The notes under the pieces: model-generated | Database searches by the model: none | What the model was told of the DNA's origin: nothing | What the model saw: the letters and a program-made list of their open reading frames with translations, nothing else | In this document: one piece after another, positions 17,877 through 26,139 of the stretch | Layout: the number at the start of each line of letters is the position of its first letter | Numbering within the stretch: the stretch's first letter is position 1 | Assembly (NCBI GenBank): GCA_037446395.1 | Contig: JBBIIP010000008.1 | Location: forward strand, 41,133-105,132 | Reading direction: 5' to 3' | From: JAAYJT01 sp037446395 | Lineage (GTDB): Bacteria > Bacteroidota > Bacteroidia > Bacteroidales > JAAYJT01 | Length of the DNA stretch: 64,000 nt | Position numbers and translations under genes: made by a program

Positions 17877-19295
17877 CTAAAAATTTTTGACCAGGCATTT
17901 TGGTTCCATCATCTCCCGAATGGCATATTTCACACCCTCACGCCCCTGTCCGGAATCTTTTACTCCACCGTAAGGCATATGATCCACCCTGAATGTTGGC
18001 ACATCATTGATGATGACGCCTCCCACTTCGAGGTGCTCAAATGCAAAATTCATTTCATTAATTTTGTTGGTAAAAACTCCTGCCTGAAGTCCATAGCGAC
18101 CATCATTTATCCAATCTACAGCCTGTTCGAATGTTGAATAAGGTTCAATAATCACCACGGGGCCAAATACTTCGAGTGAACACACTTTCATCTCAGGCTT
18201 TGTGCCTGTGATCACAGTAGGTTGAAAAAACGCACCTTTGCACCCCCCTCCGGTCAGGGTTTCTGCGCCACCCGCGATTGCTTCATTTACCCATGATTCT
18301 ACACGCTTGGCATTTTCTTCGTTGATCATTGCGGATATTTCTGTCGAAGCTTCCAAAGGGTTTCCTGTTTTCAAACGCGCTGTTAATGCGGCAAACTCAC
18401 TTAAAAATATTTTAAAAATCTTTTCTTGCACAAAAATGCGTTGTGTGTGTATGCAGACCTGGCCGGAATAAGCAAATCCACCCGTTATGCAACGCTTCAA
18501 TGTCCATGCAAAATCACATGAGTCTGAGACAATGACGCCGGCATTTCCCCCAAGTTCCAACACTACTTTTTTCTTTCCTGCTTGATGCTTCATATTCCAA
18601 CCAACTTCAGGAGAACCCGTAAAAGATAACAATTTAAATCTCTCGTCCGTAACAAGCTGATTTCCTGTATTTCTGTCCATTGGCAGGATTGAAACTGCGC
18701 CTTTCGGCAGGTTGGTTTGATCAATAAGTTTTGCAAGCTCAAGGGTTGAGAGGGGGGTTGAACTTGAAGGTTTAAGCACAATCGGGCATCCGGCAGCTAT
18801 GGCGGGAGCTATTTTGTGAACTGCAAGGTTCATCGGAAAATTAAATGGTGCTATGCCCGCAACAAGTCCTATCGGAAAATATTTTACTAATGCTTCTTTT
18901 CCTTCTCCAGTCGGAGTCCAGTCGAGACTGAGATATTCTTTCGGAAGCCGCTTGGTTTCTTCTGCTGCTATTTTGAAAGTTTCGGCAGCGCGCTCGATTT
19001 CGCCTGTTGCCAAGTGTATTGGTTTCGCTGCTTCTGATGCCAAAACTTCCGCCAAACGCTCCTTTTGGTCAATTAAGCCATGAAAAATCTGCATTAAAAT
19101 ATCATATCTCCTGAAGGCCGGAAGCGTTTTGAGCAATGGAAAGACCCGTTGCGCTTTTGCAATGGTTTCTTCAAGTTCGTCGGTTCCTGCCAGGCACACC
19201 ATAGCCAGGTGGCTGCCGTCGTATGGGTTTCGTACTTCAATTTCCTGGCTTGTTTTACGAAATTCTCCGGCCAAATAAATCGGTTTGCAAATCAT
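17877..19295 (-). CDS. NAD(P)-dependent aldehyde dehydrogenase
   Basis: 472 residues, normal for the ALDH superfamily. It oxidises an aldehyde to a carboxylate in the cytoplasm. The active-site set is present: Asn in 'PFNFPMN', the NAD-binding 'LSFTGSPEVGW', the general base Glu in 'VVLELGGNAG', the nucleophile Cys in 'YSGQVCIHTQRIFV', and the late 'EVFGPVV' and 'PYGGVKDSGQGREG' motifs. The sequence looks like the succinate-semialdehyde/lactaldehyde/GapN-type branch, but the substrate cannot be fixed. It stands alone: its promoter faces the EamA gene and downstream is a long gap, so context gives no pathway clue. Confidence 0.93.
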   Translation of the reverse strand: MICKPIYLAGEFRKTSQEIEVRNPYDGSHLAMVCLAGTDELEETIAKAQRVFPLLKTLPAFRRYDILMQIFHGLIDQKERLAEVLASEAAKPIHLATGEIERAAETFKIAAEETKRLPKEYLSLDWTPTGEGKEALVKYFPIGLVAGIAPFNFPMNLAVHKIAPAIAAGCPIVLKPSSSTPLSTLELAKLIDQTNLPKGAVSILPMDRNTGNQLVTDERFKLLSFTGSPEVGWNMKHQAGKKKVVLELGGNAGVIVSDSCDFAWTLKRCITGGFAYSGQVCIHTQRIFVQEKIFKIFLSEFAALTARLKTGNPLEASTEISAMINEENAKRVESWVNEAIAGGAETLTGGGCKGAFFQPTVITGTKPEMKVCSLEVFGPVVIIEPYSTFEQAVDWINDGRYGLQAGVFTNKINEMNFAFEHLEVGGVIINDVPTFRVDHMPYGGVKDSGQGREGVKYAIREMMEPKCLVKNF

Positions 19296-19332
19296 TTGAT
19301 AAGGTAGTTTTAATACGAAATTAGCACAAAAA

Positions 19333-19340
19333 CAAATGTA
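19333..19340 (-). promoter_or_regulatory. Putative aldehyde dehydrogenase promoter -7 box
   Basis: TACATTTG on the minus strand, an exact TAnnTTTG match, 38 bases before the ATG at 19295. A second similar element (AACTTTTG) lies at 19343-19350, so the exact start is uncertain. Confidence 0.5.
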
Positions 19341-19400
19341 GGCAAAAGTTGGATGTTTTAAACTTAACCTTCTTCTAACACCAAAGGGTTATCATTTCTG

Positions 19401-19428
19401 TTGGGCATAGATATATCGCTTACTTTTG
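19401..19428 (+). promoter_or_regulatory. Putative EamA-gene promoter (-33 TTG, -7 TACTTTTG)
   Basis: TTG at 19401-19403, a 17-base spacer, and TACTTTTG at 19421-19428 match the Bacteroidota sigma-factor consensus. The TTG at 19426 lies inside the -7 box and so is unlikely to be a start codon. Confidence 0.6.
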
Positions 19429-19446
19429 CAACAAATCTACTGTGCT

Positions 19447-20403
19447 GTGACCATTGGAAAAAACTCGGAAAGCTCTACCATAACCTGGATTATTATCAGT
19501 ATTCTTGCGATAACCTGGGGAAGTTCATTCATTTTGATGAAACGCGGTTTGGCAGTGTTTTCGAGCAACGAAGTGGGGGCTCTGCGTATCGTAATAAGTT
19601 TCTTGGTTTTGCTTCCTTTTGCCATAAAACGAATACGAAAAATTTCAATAAAAGATGCTGGAAACCTGGCTCTTGCTGGCTTGATTGGAAATGGGATACC
19701 GGCATTTCTGTTTGCGAAAGCCCAAACAGTAATTGATAGTTCAGTAGCAGGAATACTCAATTCGCTCACACCACTTTTTACTGTCATAGTTGGCTTGTTG
19801 GCTTTCAAAATTCAACCCCGCTGGTTCAATGTTTTAGGAGTGATTTTGGGTCTTATCGGGGCAGTTGGTTTGGTAATGGTGAGCAGCAGCGGAAATTATA
19901 GTTTTCAATTTTCTTATGCTATGCTTATCGTGATTGCTACATTGCTCTATGCCACAAACTCAAATATAATTAAGGTATGGCTCAGAAACATTGACCCTGT
20001 AGGAATTGTATCATTGGCTTTCTTTTGCATCGGACCTCCTACATTTATATATCTAATATTTTTCACAGATGTTTTCACGCAGCTATCCACCAATCCGCTG
20101 GCATGGAGAGGGATGGGATACATGTGTATACTTTCAGTTGGCGGTACTGCAATTGCCCTGATACTTTTCAACAAATTACTGAAAATAACCACTCCGCTCT
20201 TTGCCTCTTCCATAACCTATCTGATGCCTGTGATCGCACTGATTTGGGGCCTGCTCGATGGCGAAAAGTTAAATTGGAGTTATGCATTATGGGTGCTGAT
20301 GATTCTTTCGGGAGTAATTCTCGTGAGTTCGAAACATGTTGATAGCATGCCTTTGGTGGGAATTATTATCAGGAAAATAAAAAATTACGGCATTGTGTTG
20401 TGA
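19447..20403 (+). CDS. EamA/DMT-superfamily transporter
   Basis: About 318 residues from the GTG at 19447. The frame can extend to a TTG at 19426, but that codon is within the promoter box. Around ten hydrophobic segments and two EamA repeats are visible. The first opens with 'ILAITWGSSFILMKRGLAVF', the typical EamA start, and the second begins near 'SYAMLIVIATLLYATNSNIIKVWLR'. The end has 'SSITYLMPVIALIWGLLDGEKL', also characteristic. It sits in the inner membrane and probably exports a small metabolite; the substrate is unknown. It lies just upstream of the rplU promoter with no terminator seen. Confidence 0.9.
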   Translation: MTIGKNSESSTITWIIISILAITWGSSFILMKRGLAVFSSNEVGALRIVISFLVLLPFAIKRIRKISIKDAGNLALAGLIGNGIPAFLFAKAQTVIDSSVAGILNSLTPLFTVIVGLLAFKIQPRWFNVLGVILGLIGAVGLVMVSSSGNYSFQFSYAMLIVIATLLYATNSNIIKVWLRNIDPVGIVSLAFFCIGPPTFIYLIFFTDVFTQLSTNPLAWRGMGYMCILSVGGTAIALILFNKLLKITTPLFASSITYLMPVIALIWGLLDGEKLNWSYALWVLMILSGVILVSSKHVDSMPLVGIIIRKIKNYGIVL

Positions 20404-20419
20404 TTATTGTTTTTTTATC

Positions 20420-20427
20420 TAATTTTG
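20420..20427 (+). promoter_or_regulatory. rplU-rpmA promoter -7 box
   Basis: TAATTTTG, 33 bases before the rplU ATG. The 20 bases at 20410-20429 are identical to those at 21150-21169 upstream of serS. Confidence 0.65.
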
Positions 20428-20460
20428 CACCCCACTTTTAAGGTATAAATACGAAAGAAA

Positions 20461-20775
20461 ATGATCGCAATTGTTGACATCGCTGGACAGCAATTCAAGG
20501 TTGAAAACGGCAAGAAACTCTTCGTTCACCGCCTCCCTGGCGATGAAGGCACGAATGTTGAGTTTGGCCAGGTGCTGCTGATTGATAATGAAGGCGCGAT
20601 TACGGTAGGAACTCCTGTTGTAGAAGGCGCCTCGGTAACCGCAAAGATTCTTGAACACATGAAAGGGGATAAGGTTACAGTGTTTAAAAAGAAAAGAAGA
20701 AAAGGCTATCAGAAATCAACAGGCCACAGACAGTACTTGTCGAAAATTCAAATTGAAAATATTGTTGGTGTTTAA
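20461..20775 (+). CDS. rplU: 50S ribosomal protein L21
   Basis: 104 residues, the normal length of bL21. The start 'MIAIVDIAGQQFKVENGKKLFVHRL' and the basic end 'KVTVFKKKRRKGYQKSTGHRQYLSKIQIENI' are hallmark sequences. It binds 23S rRNA in the large subunit. It is followed 44 bases later by rpmA, the universal bacterial pairing, so one transcript is expected, ending at the hairpin at 21124. Confidence 0.98.
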   Translation: MIAIVDIAGQQFKVENGKKLFVHRLPGDEGTNVEFGQVLLIDNEGAITVGTPVVEGASVTAKILEHMKGDKVTVFKKKRRKGYQKSTGHRQYLSKIQIENIVGV

Positions 20776-20819
20776 TTTTTGTTTAACCTCCTGAAAATAA
20801 GGACTTAAATCATTTATAT

Positions 20820-21089
20820 ATGGCTCACAAGAAAGGTGCTGGCAGTTCGAGTAATGGTCGTGAATCGCACAGCAAACGTTTAGGCGTTAAAATTTATGGC
20901 GGGCAATTTGCAAAAGCCGGAAATATTATCGTGCGTCAGCGCGGAACTGTTCATGCCCCCGGAATCAACGTTGGCATGGGCAAAGATCATAGTTTATTTG
21001 CCCTATCGGATGGAAGAGTCGAATTTAAGAAGCGACATAATAATAAATCCTACGTTTCAGTTTTCCCACTCATCGAACAAGTGCAATAA
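20820..21089 (+). CDS. rpmA: 50S ribosomal protein L27
   Basis: 89 residues. The N-terminus 'MAHKKGAGSSSNGRESHSKRLGVKIYGGQ' and 'GNIIVRQRGTVHAPGINVGMGKDHSLFAL' are diagnostic for bL27, whose N-terminal tail reaches the peptidyl-transferase centre. There is no cleavable N-terminal extension of the kind found in Firmicutes; the protein begins directly with MAHKK. It is co-transcribed with rplU. Confidence 0.98.
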   Translation: MAHKKGAGSSSNGRESHSKRLGVKIYGGQFAKAGNIIVRQRGTVHAPGINVGMGKDHSLFALSDGRVEFKKRHNNKSYVSVFPLIEQVQ

Positions 21090-21123
21090 ACCAGAATCTT
21101 AAATTGAATTACCCCACAACCAG

Positions 21124-21156
21124 ATCCCGGTTCCTTAGCAGAGCCGGGATTTTTTT
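21124..21156 (+). terminator. Intrinsic terminator of rplU-rpmA
   Basis: A 9-bp stem (21124-21132 with 21142-21150, one G-U pair) and a 9-base loop, followed by a T-run. The T-run leads straight into the serS promoter, so the two signals are packed together. Confidence 0.8.
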
Positions 21157-21159
21157 ATC

Positions 21160-21167
21160 TAATTTTG
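21160..21167 (+). promoter_or_regulatory. serS promoter -7 box
   Basis: TAATTTTG directly after the rpmA terminator T-run. It gives a leader of roughly 15 bases to the serS ATG at 21188. Confidence 0.6.
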
Positions 21168-21187
21168 CAAATATTTAAACCTATTAT

Positions 21188-22459
21188 ATGCTCGAACTGC
21201 AATTTATCAGAGAAAACCCTGCCCGTGTCAGCGAACTGCTTGCTATTAAAAACTTCGATTCCAAAGATCTGGTAATGCAAATCCTTGATCTTGACAAATC
21301 GCGCAGGGAAAACAAGAACAAACTCGACCAATGCCTTGCTGAAACCAAGAACATCTCAAAAGAAATAGGGATAATGATTCAGGCTGGAAATCAGGATCGG
21401 GCCGAAATATTAAAAGAAAAAATCTCGGACTTGAAGTTGAGATCCAAGAACCTTGACGAAGCCATGAACCAGGATGAACTGCAGCAGAATAAATTGCTGG
21501 TTCAACTACCAAACCTACCAAATCCACTTGTAAAGCCAGGGAAAACCCCAGAGGACAATGAAGTTGTTCATAGTGAAGGAGTTATACCAGTTTTGGCCAC
21601 CGATGCAGTTCCTCACTGGGAATTGTGTCAGGCATATGGGATTGTTGATTTTGAACTAGGTGTAAAAATTACCGGCACAGGATTTCCGGTGTATCGCGGG
21701 CAGGGTGCCCGACTGCAACGGGCCTTGATCAATTTTTTTCTCGACCAGGGCATCAAGGCCGGTTATGTCGAATATCAACCCCCTCTCTTGGTCAATGAAG
21801 CATCGGGTTACGGTACAGGACAATTGCCCGACAAAGACGGGCAGATGTACTTTATTAATGAAGACCAATTCTATTTGATTCCAACTGCCGAAGTTCCGGT
21901 TACAAATCTTTATCGGGACATGATTTTGAAAGAGAGCGACCTTCCGGTAAAAAACATTGCTTATTCAAATTGTTTCAGGCGCGAAGCCGGATCCTACGGA
22001 AAAGAAGTGCGTGGCCTGAACCGCCTGCACCAGTTCGACAAAGTGGAGATTGTACAAATACAACTCCCCGATCAGTCGTGGAATGCCCTGGAGGAAATGA
22101 AAGAGTATGTGGCCGGGCTTTTAAGAAAGCTCGAACTTCCATTTCGAATTTTAAGGCTATGCGGCGGTGATCTGAGTTTTGCATCTGCAATGACCTACGA
22201 TTTGGAGGTGTTTTCTGCCGGGCAGCAACGTTGGCTCGAGGTGAGTTCGGTTTCGAATTTTGAGACTTTTCAATCAAACCGCATGAAATTGCGTTTTAAA
22301 GATGCAACGGGCAAAACCAGGTTGCTACACACACTAAATGGCAGTGCGCTTGCGTTACCCCGGATAGTGGCAGCTTTGCTCGAAAACAATCAAACCAAGG
22401 AGGGTATCCGGATTCCAACAATGCTGCAACCATATACCGGATTTGATATGATCAGGTAA
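21188..22459 (+). CDS. serS: Seryl-tRNA synthetase
   Basis: 423 residues, standard for SerRS. It charges tRNA-Ser with serine in the cytoplasm. The first 110 residues form the antiparallel coiled-coil arm that grips the long variable arm of tRNA-Ser ('KSRRENKNKLDQCLAETKN'). The class II core carries motif 2 in 'NCFRREAGSYGKEVRGLNRLHQFDKVEI' and motif 3 in 'LNGSALALPRIVAALLENNQ'. 'TAEVPVTNLY' is the serine-site loop. It is followed after 3 bases by a TPR gene and then rsmA, so they probably form one operon. Confidence 0.98.
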   Translation: MLELQFIRENPARVSELLAIKNFDSKDLVMQILDLDKSRRENKNKLDQCLAETKNISKEIGIMIQAGNQDRAEILKEKISDLKLRSKNLDEAMNQDELQQNKLLVQLPNLPNPLVKPGKTPEDNEVVHSEGVIPVLATDAVPHWELCQAYGIVDFELGVKITGTGFPVYRGQGARLQRALINFFLDQGIKAGYVEYQPPLLVNEASGYGTGQLPDKDGQMYFINEDQFYLIPTAEVPVTNLYRDMILKESDLPVKNIAYSNCFRREAGSYGKEVRGLNRLHQFDKVEIVQIQLPDQSWNALEEMKEYVAGLLRKLELPFRILRLCGGDLSFASAMTYDLEVFSAGQQRWLEVSSVSNFETFQSNRMKLRFKDATGKTRLLHTLNGSALALPRIVAALLENNQTKEGIRIPTMLQPYTGFDMIR

Positions 22460-22462
22460 GTT

Positions 22463-24295
22463 ATGAGAAAATATAGTTTCTTTCAAATTATTCTGGGTTT
22501 TGTTTTTTCGGTGCTGTTTGTTTCAATCTGCGCCCAAGTGCCGATTGACAAGCAACAAATGGCCATGGAGTATTTTCGGAACCGTGAGTATTCGAAAGCA
22601 CTGCCTCTGTTTGAAGAATTGCATCAGCAGAATCCATCACAAACCACTTACTACTATTACACAACCTGCCTGCTCGAAACCAAAGACTTCAGAAAAGCTG
22701 AAAGAGCTGTTAAACAACAAATCAAAGCCGATCCAACCACAAACCGCTATCAGGTTGATTTGGGTTTTGTATATATCAGCAGCGGCGACCTGGTGAAAGG
22801 AAAGAAAGAATATGAAGACGTGATTCGCACTTTGCCTGCTGACCGGCGCCTGATCAACGAAGCTGCCAATGCATTCCTGATACGGCGTGAGGATGATTAT
22901 ACAATCAGGGTATATGAGCGGGGAAAAGCCCTGCTGGCAAACAGCTATCAGTTTCACATGGAATTGGGGGATTTGTATGAGCGTACCGGTAAATTTGAAG
23001 CATCCATAAGAGAATATCTCAGCCTGCTCGAAACCGATGCCGCTAGCATGAACTTCATTCAGGCCCGCCTTCAAAATTCGCTTCTTAACGATCCGGACAA
23101 CATCAAATCAGACCTTTTGCGCGCAGCGATCCTTCGCCGGATCAGACAATCGCCCGATGTGTTGGTTTACTCAGAAATGATGCTTTGGTTTTCGATTCAA
23201 AGGCAGGATTTTGAAGGGGCTCTCAACCAGGCTATGGCCCTCGACAGGCGACTGAACGAGAGCGGAAATCGAGTCTATTCTATCGCACAGCTCAGTATTG
23301 CAAGCCAGCAATTTGAAACTGCAATCAAAGCCTATAAATATTTGATTGATAAAGGAGAGGGGGGGCAATTCTATCTTTCAAGCCGTGTAGAAATATTAAA
23401 CACAGAGTATCAGCTTTTGAAAAAAAGGCCAACGGCCAGCCGGGACGAATACAAAGCGCTGGAAAATAATTACAAAGCCACCCTTAATGAACTTGGGCGC
23501 AGCAGGCTTACTATTCAACTAATTCGGAATCTTGCAAATTTATATGCGTTTGTAATGTTTGATTCTGAGCGTGCCATTGCGCTTCTTACCGAAACCCTTT
23601 CCATGCCCGGAATCAATCAACGCGACCAGGCAGAGTGTAAACTCGAACTGGCAGATATTTTTCTTTATTCGGGCGAGGTGTGGGAATCAACATTATTGTT
23701 TTCTCAGATAGAGAAAGCTTTTCCAAATGAGCCAATCGGTCATGAAGCCAAGTTTCGTAATGCACGGCTGTCTTATTTCATCGGAGAATTTGCCTGGGCA
23801 AGAGCGCAACTTGATGTGTTGAAGGCTGCCACTTCCAAACTTATTGCGAATGATGCACTGGCCTTATCGCTACTCATCAAAGACAATATGGATCAGGATA
23901 GCACCTATACAGCCCTGGCATATTATTCACGAGCTGAGCTCAACAGCTTTCGAAACCGAAACGACCTGGCACTGATGACACTTGACAGTATCCTTTCAAT
24001 ATTTCCTTATCACAGCATTCACGACGATGTTCTGATGAAGAAAGCAGAAATTTTATTCAGCCAGTCAAGATTCACCGATGCGGTGGCATTGCTCCAGAAA
24101 ATCATAGATAATTTTGCATTTGACCTCCTTGCCGACAAAGCCATGTTCCGATTGGGCGAAACCTACCAATATTATCTTAACGACCGCGATAAGGCGATGC
24201 ATTTTTATAAGGAACTTATGCTGCAATTTCCTGGCAGCCTGTATGTTGCCCCGGCTCGTGAGCGTTTCCGGGTTCTCAGGGGTGATGCTGTTTGA
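22463..24295 (+). CDS. Secreted/periplasmic tetratricopeptide-repeat protein
   Basis: 610 residues. A signal peptide (QIILGFVFSVLFVSICAQ) precedes TPR units from about residue 30 onward: 'AMEYFRNREYSKALPLFEELHQQNP', 'YQVDLGFVYISSGDLVKGKKEYEDVI', 'LGDLYERTGKFEASIREYLSLLE'. Helical repeats continue to the end, the last being 'MFRLGETYQYYLNDRDKAMHFYKELMLQFPGS', a BamD/YbgF-like unit. TPR arrays are protein-binding scaffolds. The signal peptide places this one in the periplasm or at the outer membrane, and the partner is unknown. It lies between serS (3 bases) and rsmA (20 bases), so it is probably translated from the same mRNA although functionally unrelated. Confidence 0.85.
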   Translation: MRKYSFFQIILGFVFSVLFVSICAQVPIDKQQMAMEYFRNREYSKALPLFEELHQQNPSQTTYYYYTTCLLETKDFRKAERAVKQQIKADPTTNRYQVDLGFVYISSGDLVKGKKEYEDVIRTLPADRRLINEAANAFLIRREDDYTIRVYERGKALLANSYQFHMELGDLYERTGKFEASIREYLSLLETDAASMNFIQARLQNSLLNDPDNIKSDLLRAAILRRIRQSPDVLVYSEMMLWFSIQRQDFEGALNQAMALDRRLNESGNRVYSIAQLSIASQQFETAIKAYKYLIDKGEGGQFYLSSRVEILNTEYQLLKKRPTASRDEYKALENNYKATLNELGRSRLTIQLIRNLANLYAFVMFDSERAIALLTETLSMPGINQRDQAECKLELADIFLYSGEVWESTLLFSQIEKAFPNEPIGHEAKFRNARLSYFIGEFAWARAQLDVLKAATSKLIANDALALSLLIKDNMDQDSTYTALAYYSRAELNSFRNRNDLALMTLDSILSIFPYHSIHDDVLMKKAEILFSQSRFTDAVALLQKIIDNFAFDLLADKAMFRLGETYQYYLNDRDKAMHFYKELMLQFPGSLYVAPARERFRVLRGDAV

Positions 24296-24315
24296 AATGA
24301 GTAACATAACAATTC

Positions 24316-25104
24316 ATGGTTCAGGTCAGGCCTAAAAAACATCTTGGTCAACATTTTCTGCACGACCAGGACATCGCTCGCAAAATCGTGGGCAGCCTAA
24401 GCGGGAGATTTGAAAACGTGCTCGAAATTGGGCCAGGGACCGGTGTTTTGACCCGTTATCTTATGGAAACCAATTCCTTGAACGTCAAGGCATGCGAAAT
24501 TGACTCTGAATCTGTCAGTTTTCTTCGGACTGCATATCCCCAGTTTCAGGATAGACTCATTGAGGGGGATTTCTTGAAATTGAATCCAGAGAATATTTTT
24601 ACAACGCCTTTTGCAGTAATCGGAAATCTTCCTTACAACATTTCAAGCCAGATTTTCTTTAAAATATTGGAGTCGAAAAACATAATCCCTGAAGTGGTTG
24701 CCATGGTTCAGAAAGAAGTAGCTGAGCGGATTGCCGCTCAACCGGGGAGCAAAACCTATGGCATACTCAGTGTGCTGCTTCAGGCCTGGTACGACATTGA
24801 ATACTTGTTCACTGTAAACAAGGAAGTGTTTACACCACCGCCAAAGATACAATCAGGGGTAATCAGGCTCATCCGAAACACTAAACAATCGCTTGGTTGC
24901 GATGAAAGGCAGTTTACCGTGTTAGTGAAAACCGCTTTTAATCAGCGCAGGAAAACCCTGAGGAATGCGTTAGCCTCGCTGATCGCCGAACGAAATTTTT
25001 CCGGTTTACCTTATCTGGATAAGCGGGCTGAACAGTTGGGAGTGCGTGAGTTTGTTCAACTAACGCTTGGGATTCAGGATGGTTCTATTGATTATCGTAC
25101 CTGA
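24316..25104 (+). CDS. rsmA: 16S rRNA (adenine1518/1519-N6)-dimethyltransferase
   Basis: 262 residues, normal for RsmA/KsgA. It dimethylates two adjacent adenines in the 3' hairpin of 16S rRNA, late in 30S assembly. The SAM-binding Rossmann fold shows 'LGQHFLHDQDIARKIV', motif I 'VLEIGPGTGVLT' and the catalytic motif IV 'NLPYNIS'. The C-terminal helical domain ('VKTAFNQRRKTLRNAL') is typical. It ends a serS-TPR-rsmA run and converges with the dCMP deaminase gene, overlapping its 3' end by 20 bases. Confidence 0.97.
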   Translation: MVQVRPKKHLGQHFLHDQDIARKIVGSLSGRFENVLEIGPGTGVLTRYLMETNSLNVKACEIDSESVSFLRTAYPQFQDRLIEGDFLKLNPENIFTTPFAVIGNLPYNISSQIFFKILESKNIIPEVVAMVQKEVAERIAAQPGSKTYGILSVLLQAWYDIEYLFTVNKEVFTPPPKIQSGVIRLIRNTKQSLGCDERQFTVLVKTAFNQRRKTLRNALASLIAERNFSGLPYLDKRAEQLGVREFVQLTLGIQDGSIDYRT

Positions 25105-25576
25105 GCACCTCGTCGTTCACAAAATCGAGTTGAATGCCAGCATGGGCGAACATTTCATGCGATTCTGAAGAGGAATGGTAGTGATATTCGCAAACTACAC
25201 GTTTTATTCCGCAATTGATGATGAGCATTGAACAGGTTCTGCAAGGTGTCATGCGGCAATATAAGGTTGCTCCTTCGAGTGAGATGCCCAACCTGGCAGC
25301 CTGGCAAATTGCATTTTGTTCGGCATGAACTGTACGAACACAGTGCTGGGTAGTGCTGCCATCTTCATGCGTAGTGCTTTTGAACAGGTGGCCGATATCG
25401 TCGCAGTGAGGAAGGCCGATCGGTGAACCGACATATCCGGTTACCAGTATCTGTTTGTTGCGTGCAATCACACAACCGCTGCGGCCACGATCGCAAGTGG
25501 CGCGTTTGGCAATGGTGTTGGCAACTTCCATAAAGTATTCATCCCATGTGGGACGGATGTATTCTTTTGTGCTCAT
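25085..25576 (-). CDS. Deoxycytidylate (dCMP) deaminase family protein
   Basis: 163 residues. Zinc deaminase motifs are clear: 'TVHAEQNAICQAARLG' (zinc His plus the proton-shuttle Glu) and 'CRMTPCRTCSMLIINCGIKRVV' (PCxxC). An N-terminal 'RPTWDEYFMEVANTIAKRATCDRGRSGCVIA' is typical of ComEB-like dCMP deaminases, which make dUMP for thymidylate synthesis. It overlaps the stop of the preceding kinase gene by 4 bases (ATGA), suggesting coupled translation and a shared role in nucleotide metabolism. Substrate assignment to dCMP rests on family resemblance. Confidence 0.9.
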   Translation of the reverse strand: MSTKEYIRPTWDEYFMEVANTIAKRATCDRGRSGCVIARNKQILVTGYVGSPIGLPHCDDIGHLFKSTTHEDGSTTQHCVRTVHAEQNAICQAARLGISLEGATLYCRMTPCRTCSMLIINCGIKRVVCEYHYHSSSESHEMFAHAGIQLDFVNDEVLRYDNQ

Positions 25577-26139
25577 TTGGTTTGTTTCAATATTTGATCA
25601 AGCGTTGTTTCAACTTGTTGCTGCAGTGCGCCAATGGTGTCATTATTATAGAATATTACATCAGCAACCTCAATGCACTTACGGAGGTTCTGTTTATTTG
25701 GATTATCCGTATCCATTTCGCGTGCTTCGTTTTGCAGAAACGTAGAATAGTCAACCTGGTCAGTTTCAGAATTTCTGGATATTATTCTTTGATATCGAAT
25801 TTCAGGCTTGGCGTCAACGGCAAAAAGAAAGAAATTTCTTTTTCTTCTTAATGAATCCACTTCACCGGGCGCACGAATGCTTTCGATGACACAGCTTCTT
25901 CCGGTTTCGATTGCCTGGTCATAGAGTTTGTCTATGATGAAAGAGGGAGAATGTTTTTCGCGCAAATCATTGCCCACAACCATCATGCTATCCCTATTTA
26001 CAGGCATGCCTCTTTTTTCTATTTCTTGTATCAGATATTTGCGAACTGAAAAATGGGCAAACCCTTTTTCTCTGACGAGGTAGTTCACCACAGTGCCTTT
26101 GCCTGCGCCTAAAGTTCCGGTGATTCCGATGATTATCAT
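25573..26139 (-). CDS. P-loop nucleotide kinase, UPF0200/adenylate-kinase-like
   Basis: 188 residues. The Walker A motif 'GITGTLGAGKGTVVNYL' is at the N-terminus. A kinase-type lid or substrate region follows: 'VGNDLREKHSPSFIIDKLYDQAI', 'VIESIRAPGEVDSLRRK', 'FAVDAKPEIRYQRIISRN'. The order of these motifs resembles the archaeal UPF0200 family and dephospho-CoA kinase-like proteins rather than a standard adenylate kinase. It lies between a LOG gene (directly abutting) and dCMP deaminase (4-base overlap). I infer a nucleoside-monophosphate kinase role, perhaps for deoxynucleotides, but the substrate is not shown by the sequence. Confidence 0.75.
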   Translation of the reverse strand: MIIIGITGTLGAGKGTVVNYLVREKGFAHFSVRKYLIQEIEKRGMPVNRDSMMVVGNDLREKHSPSFIIDKLYDQAIETGRSCVIESIRAPGEVDSLRRKRNFFLFAVDAKPEIRYQRIISRNSETDQVDYSTFLQNEAREMDTDNPNKQNLRKCIEVADVIFYNNDTIGALQQQVETTLDQILKQTK

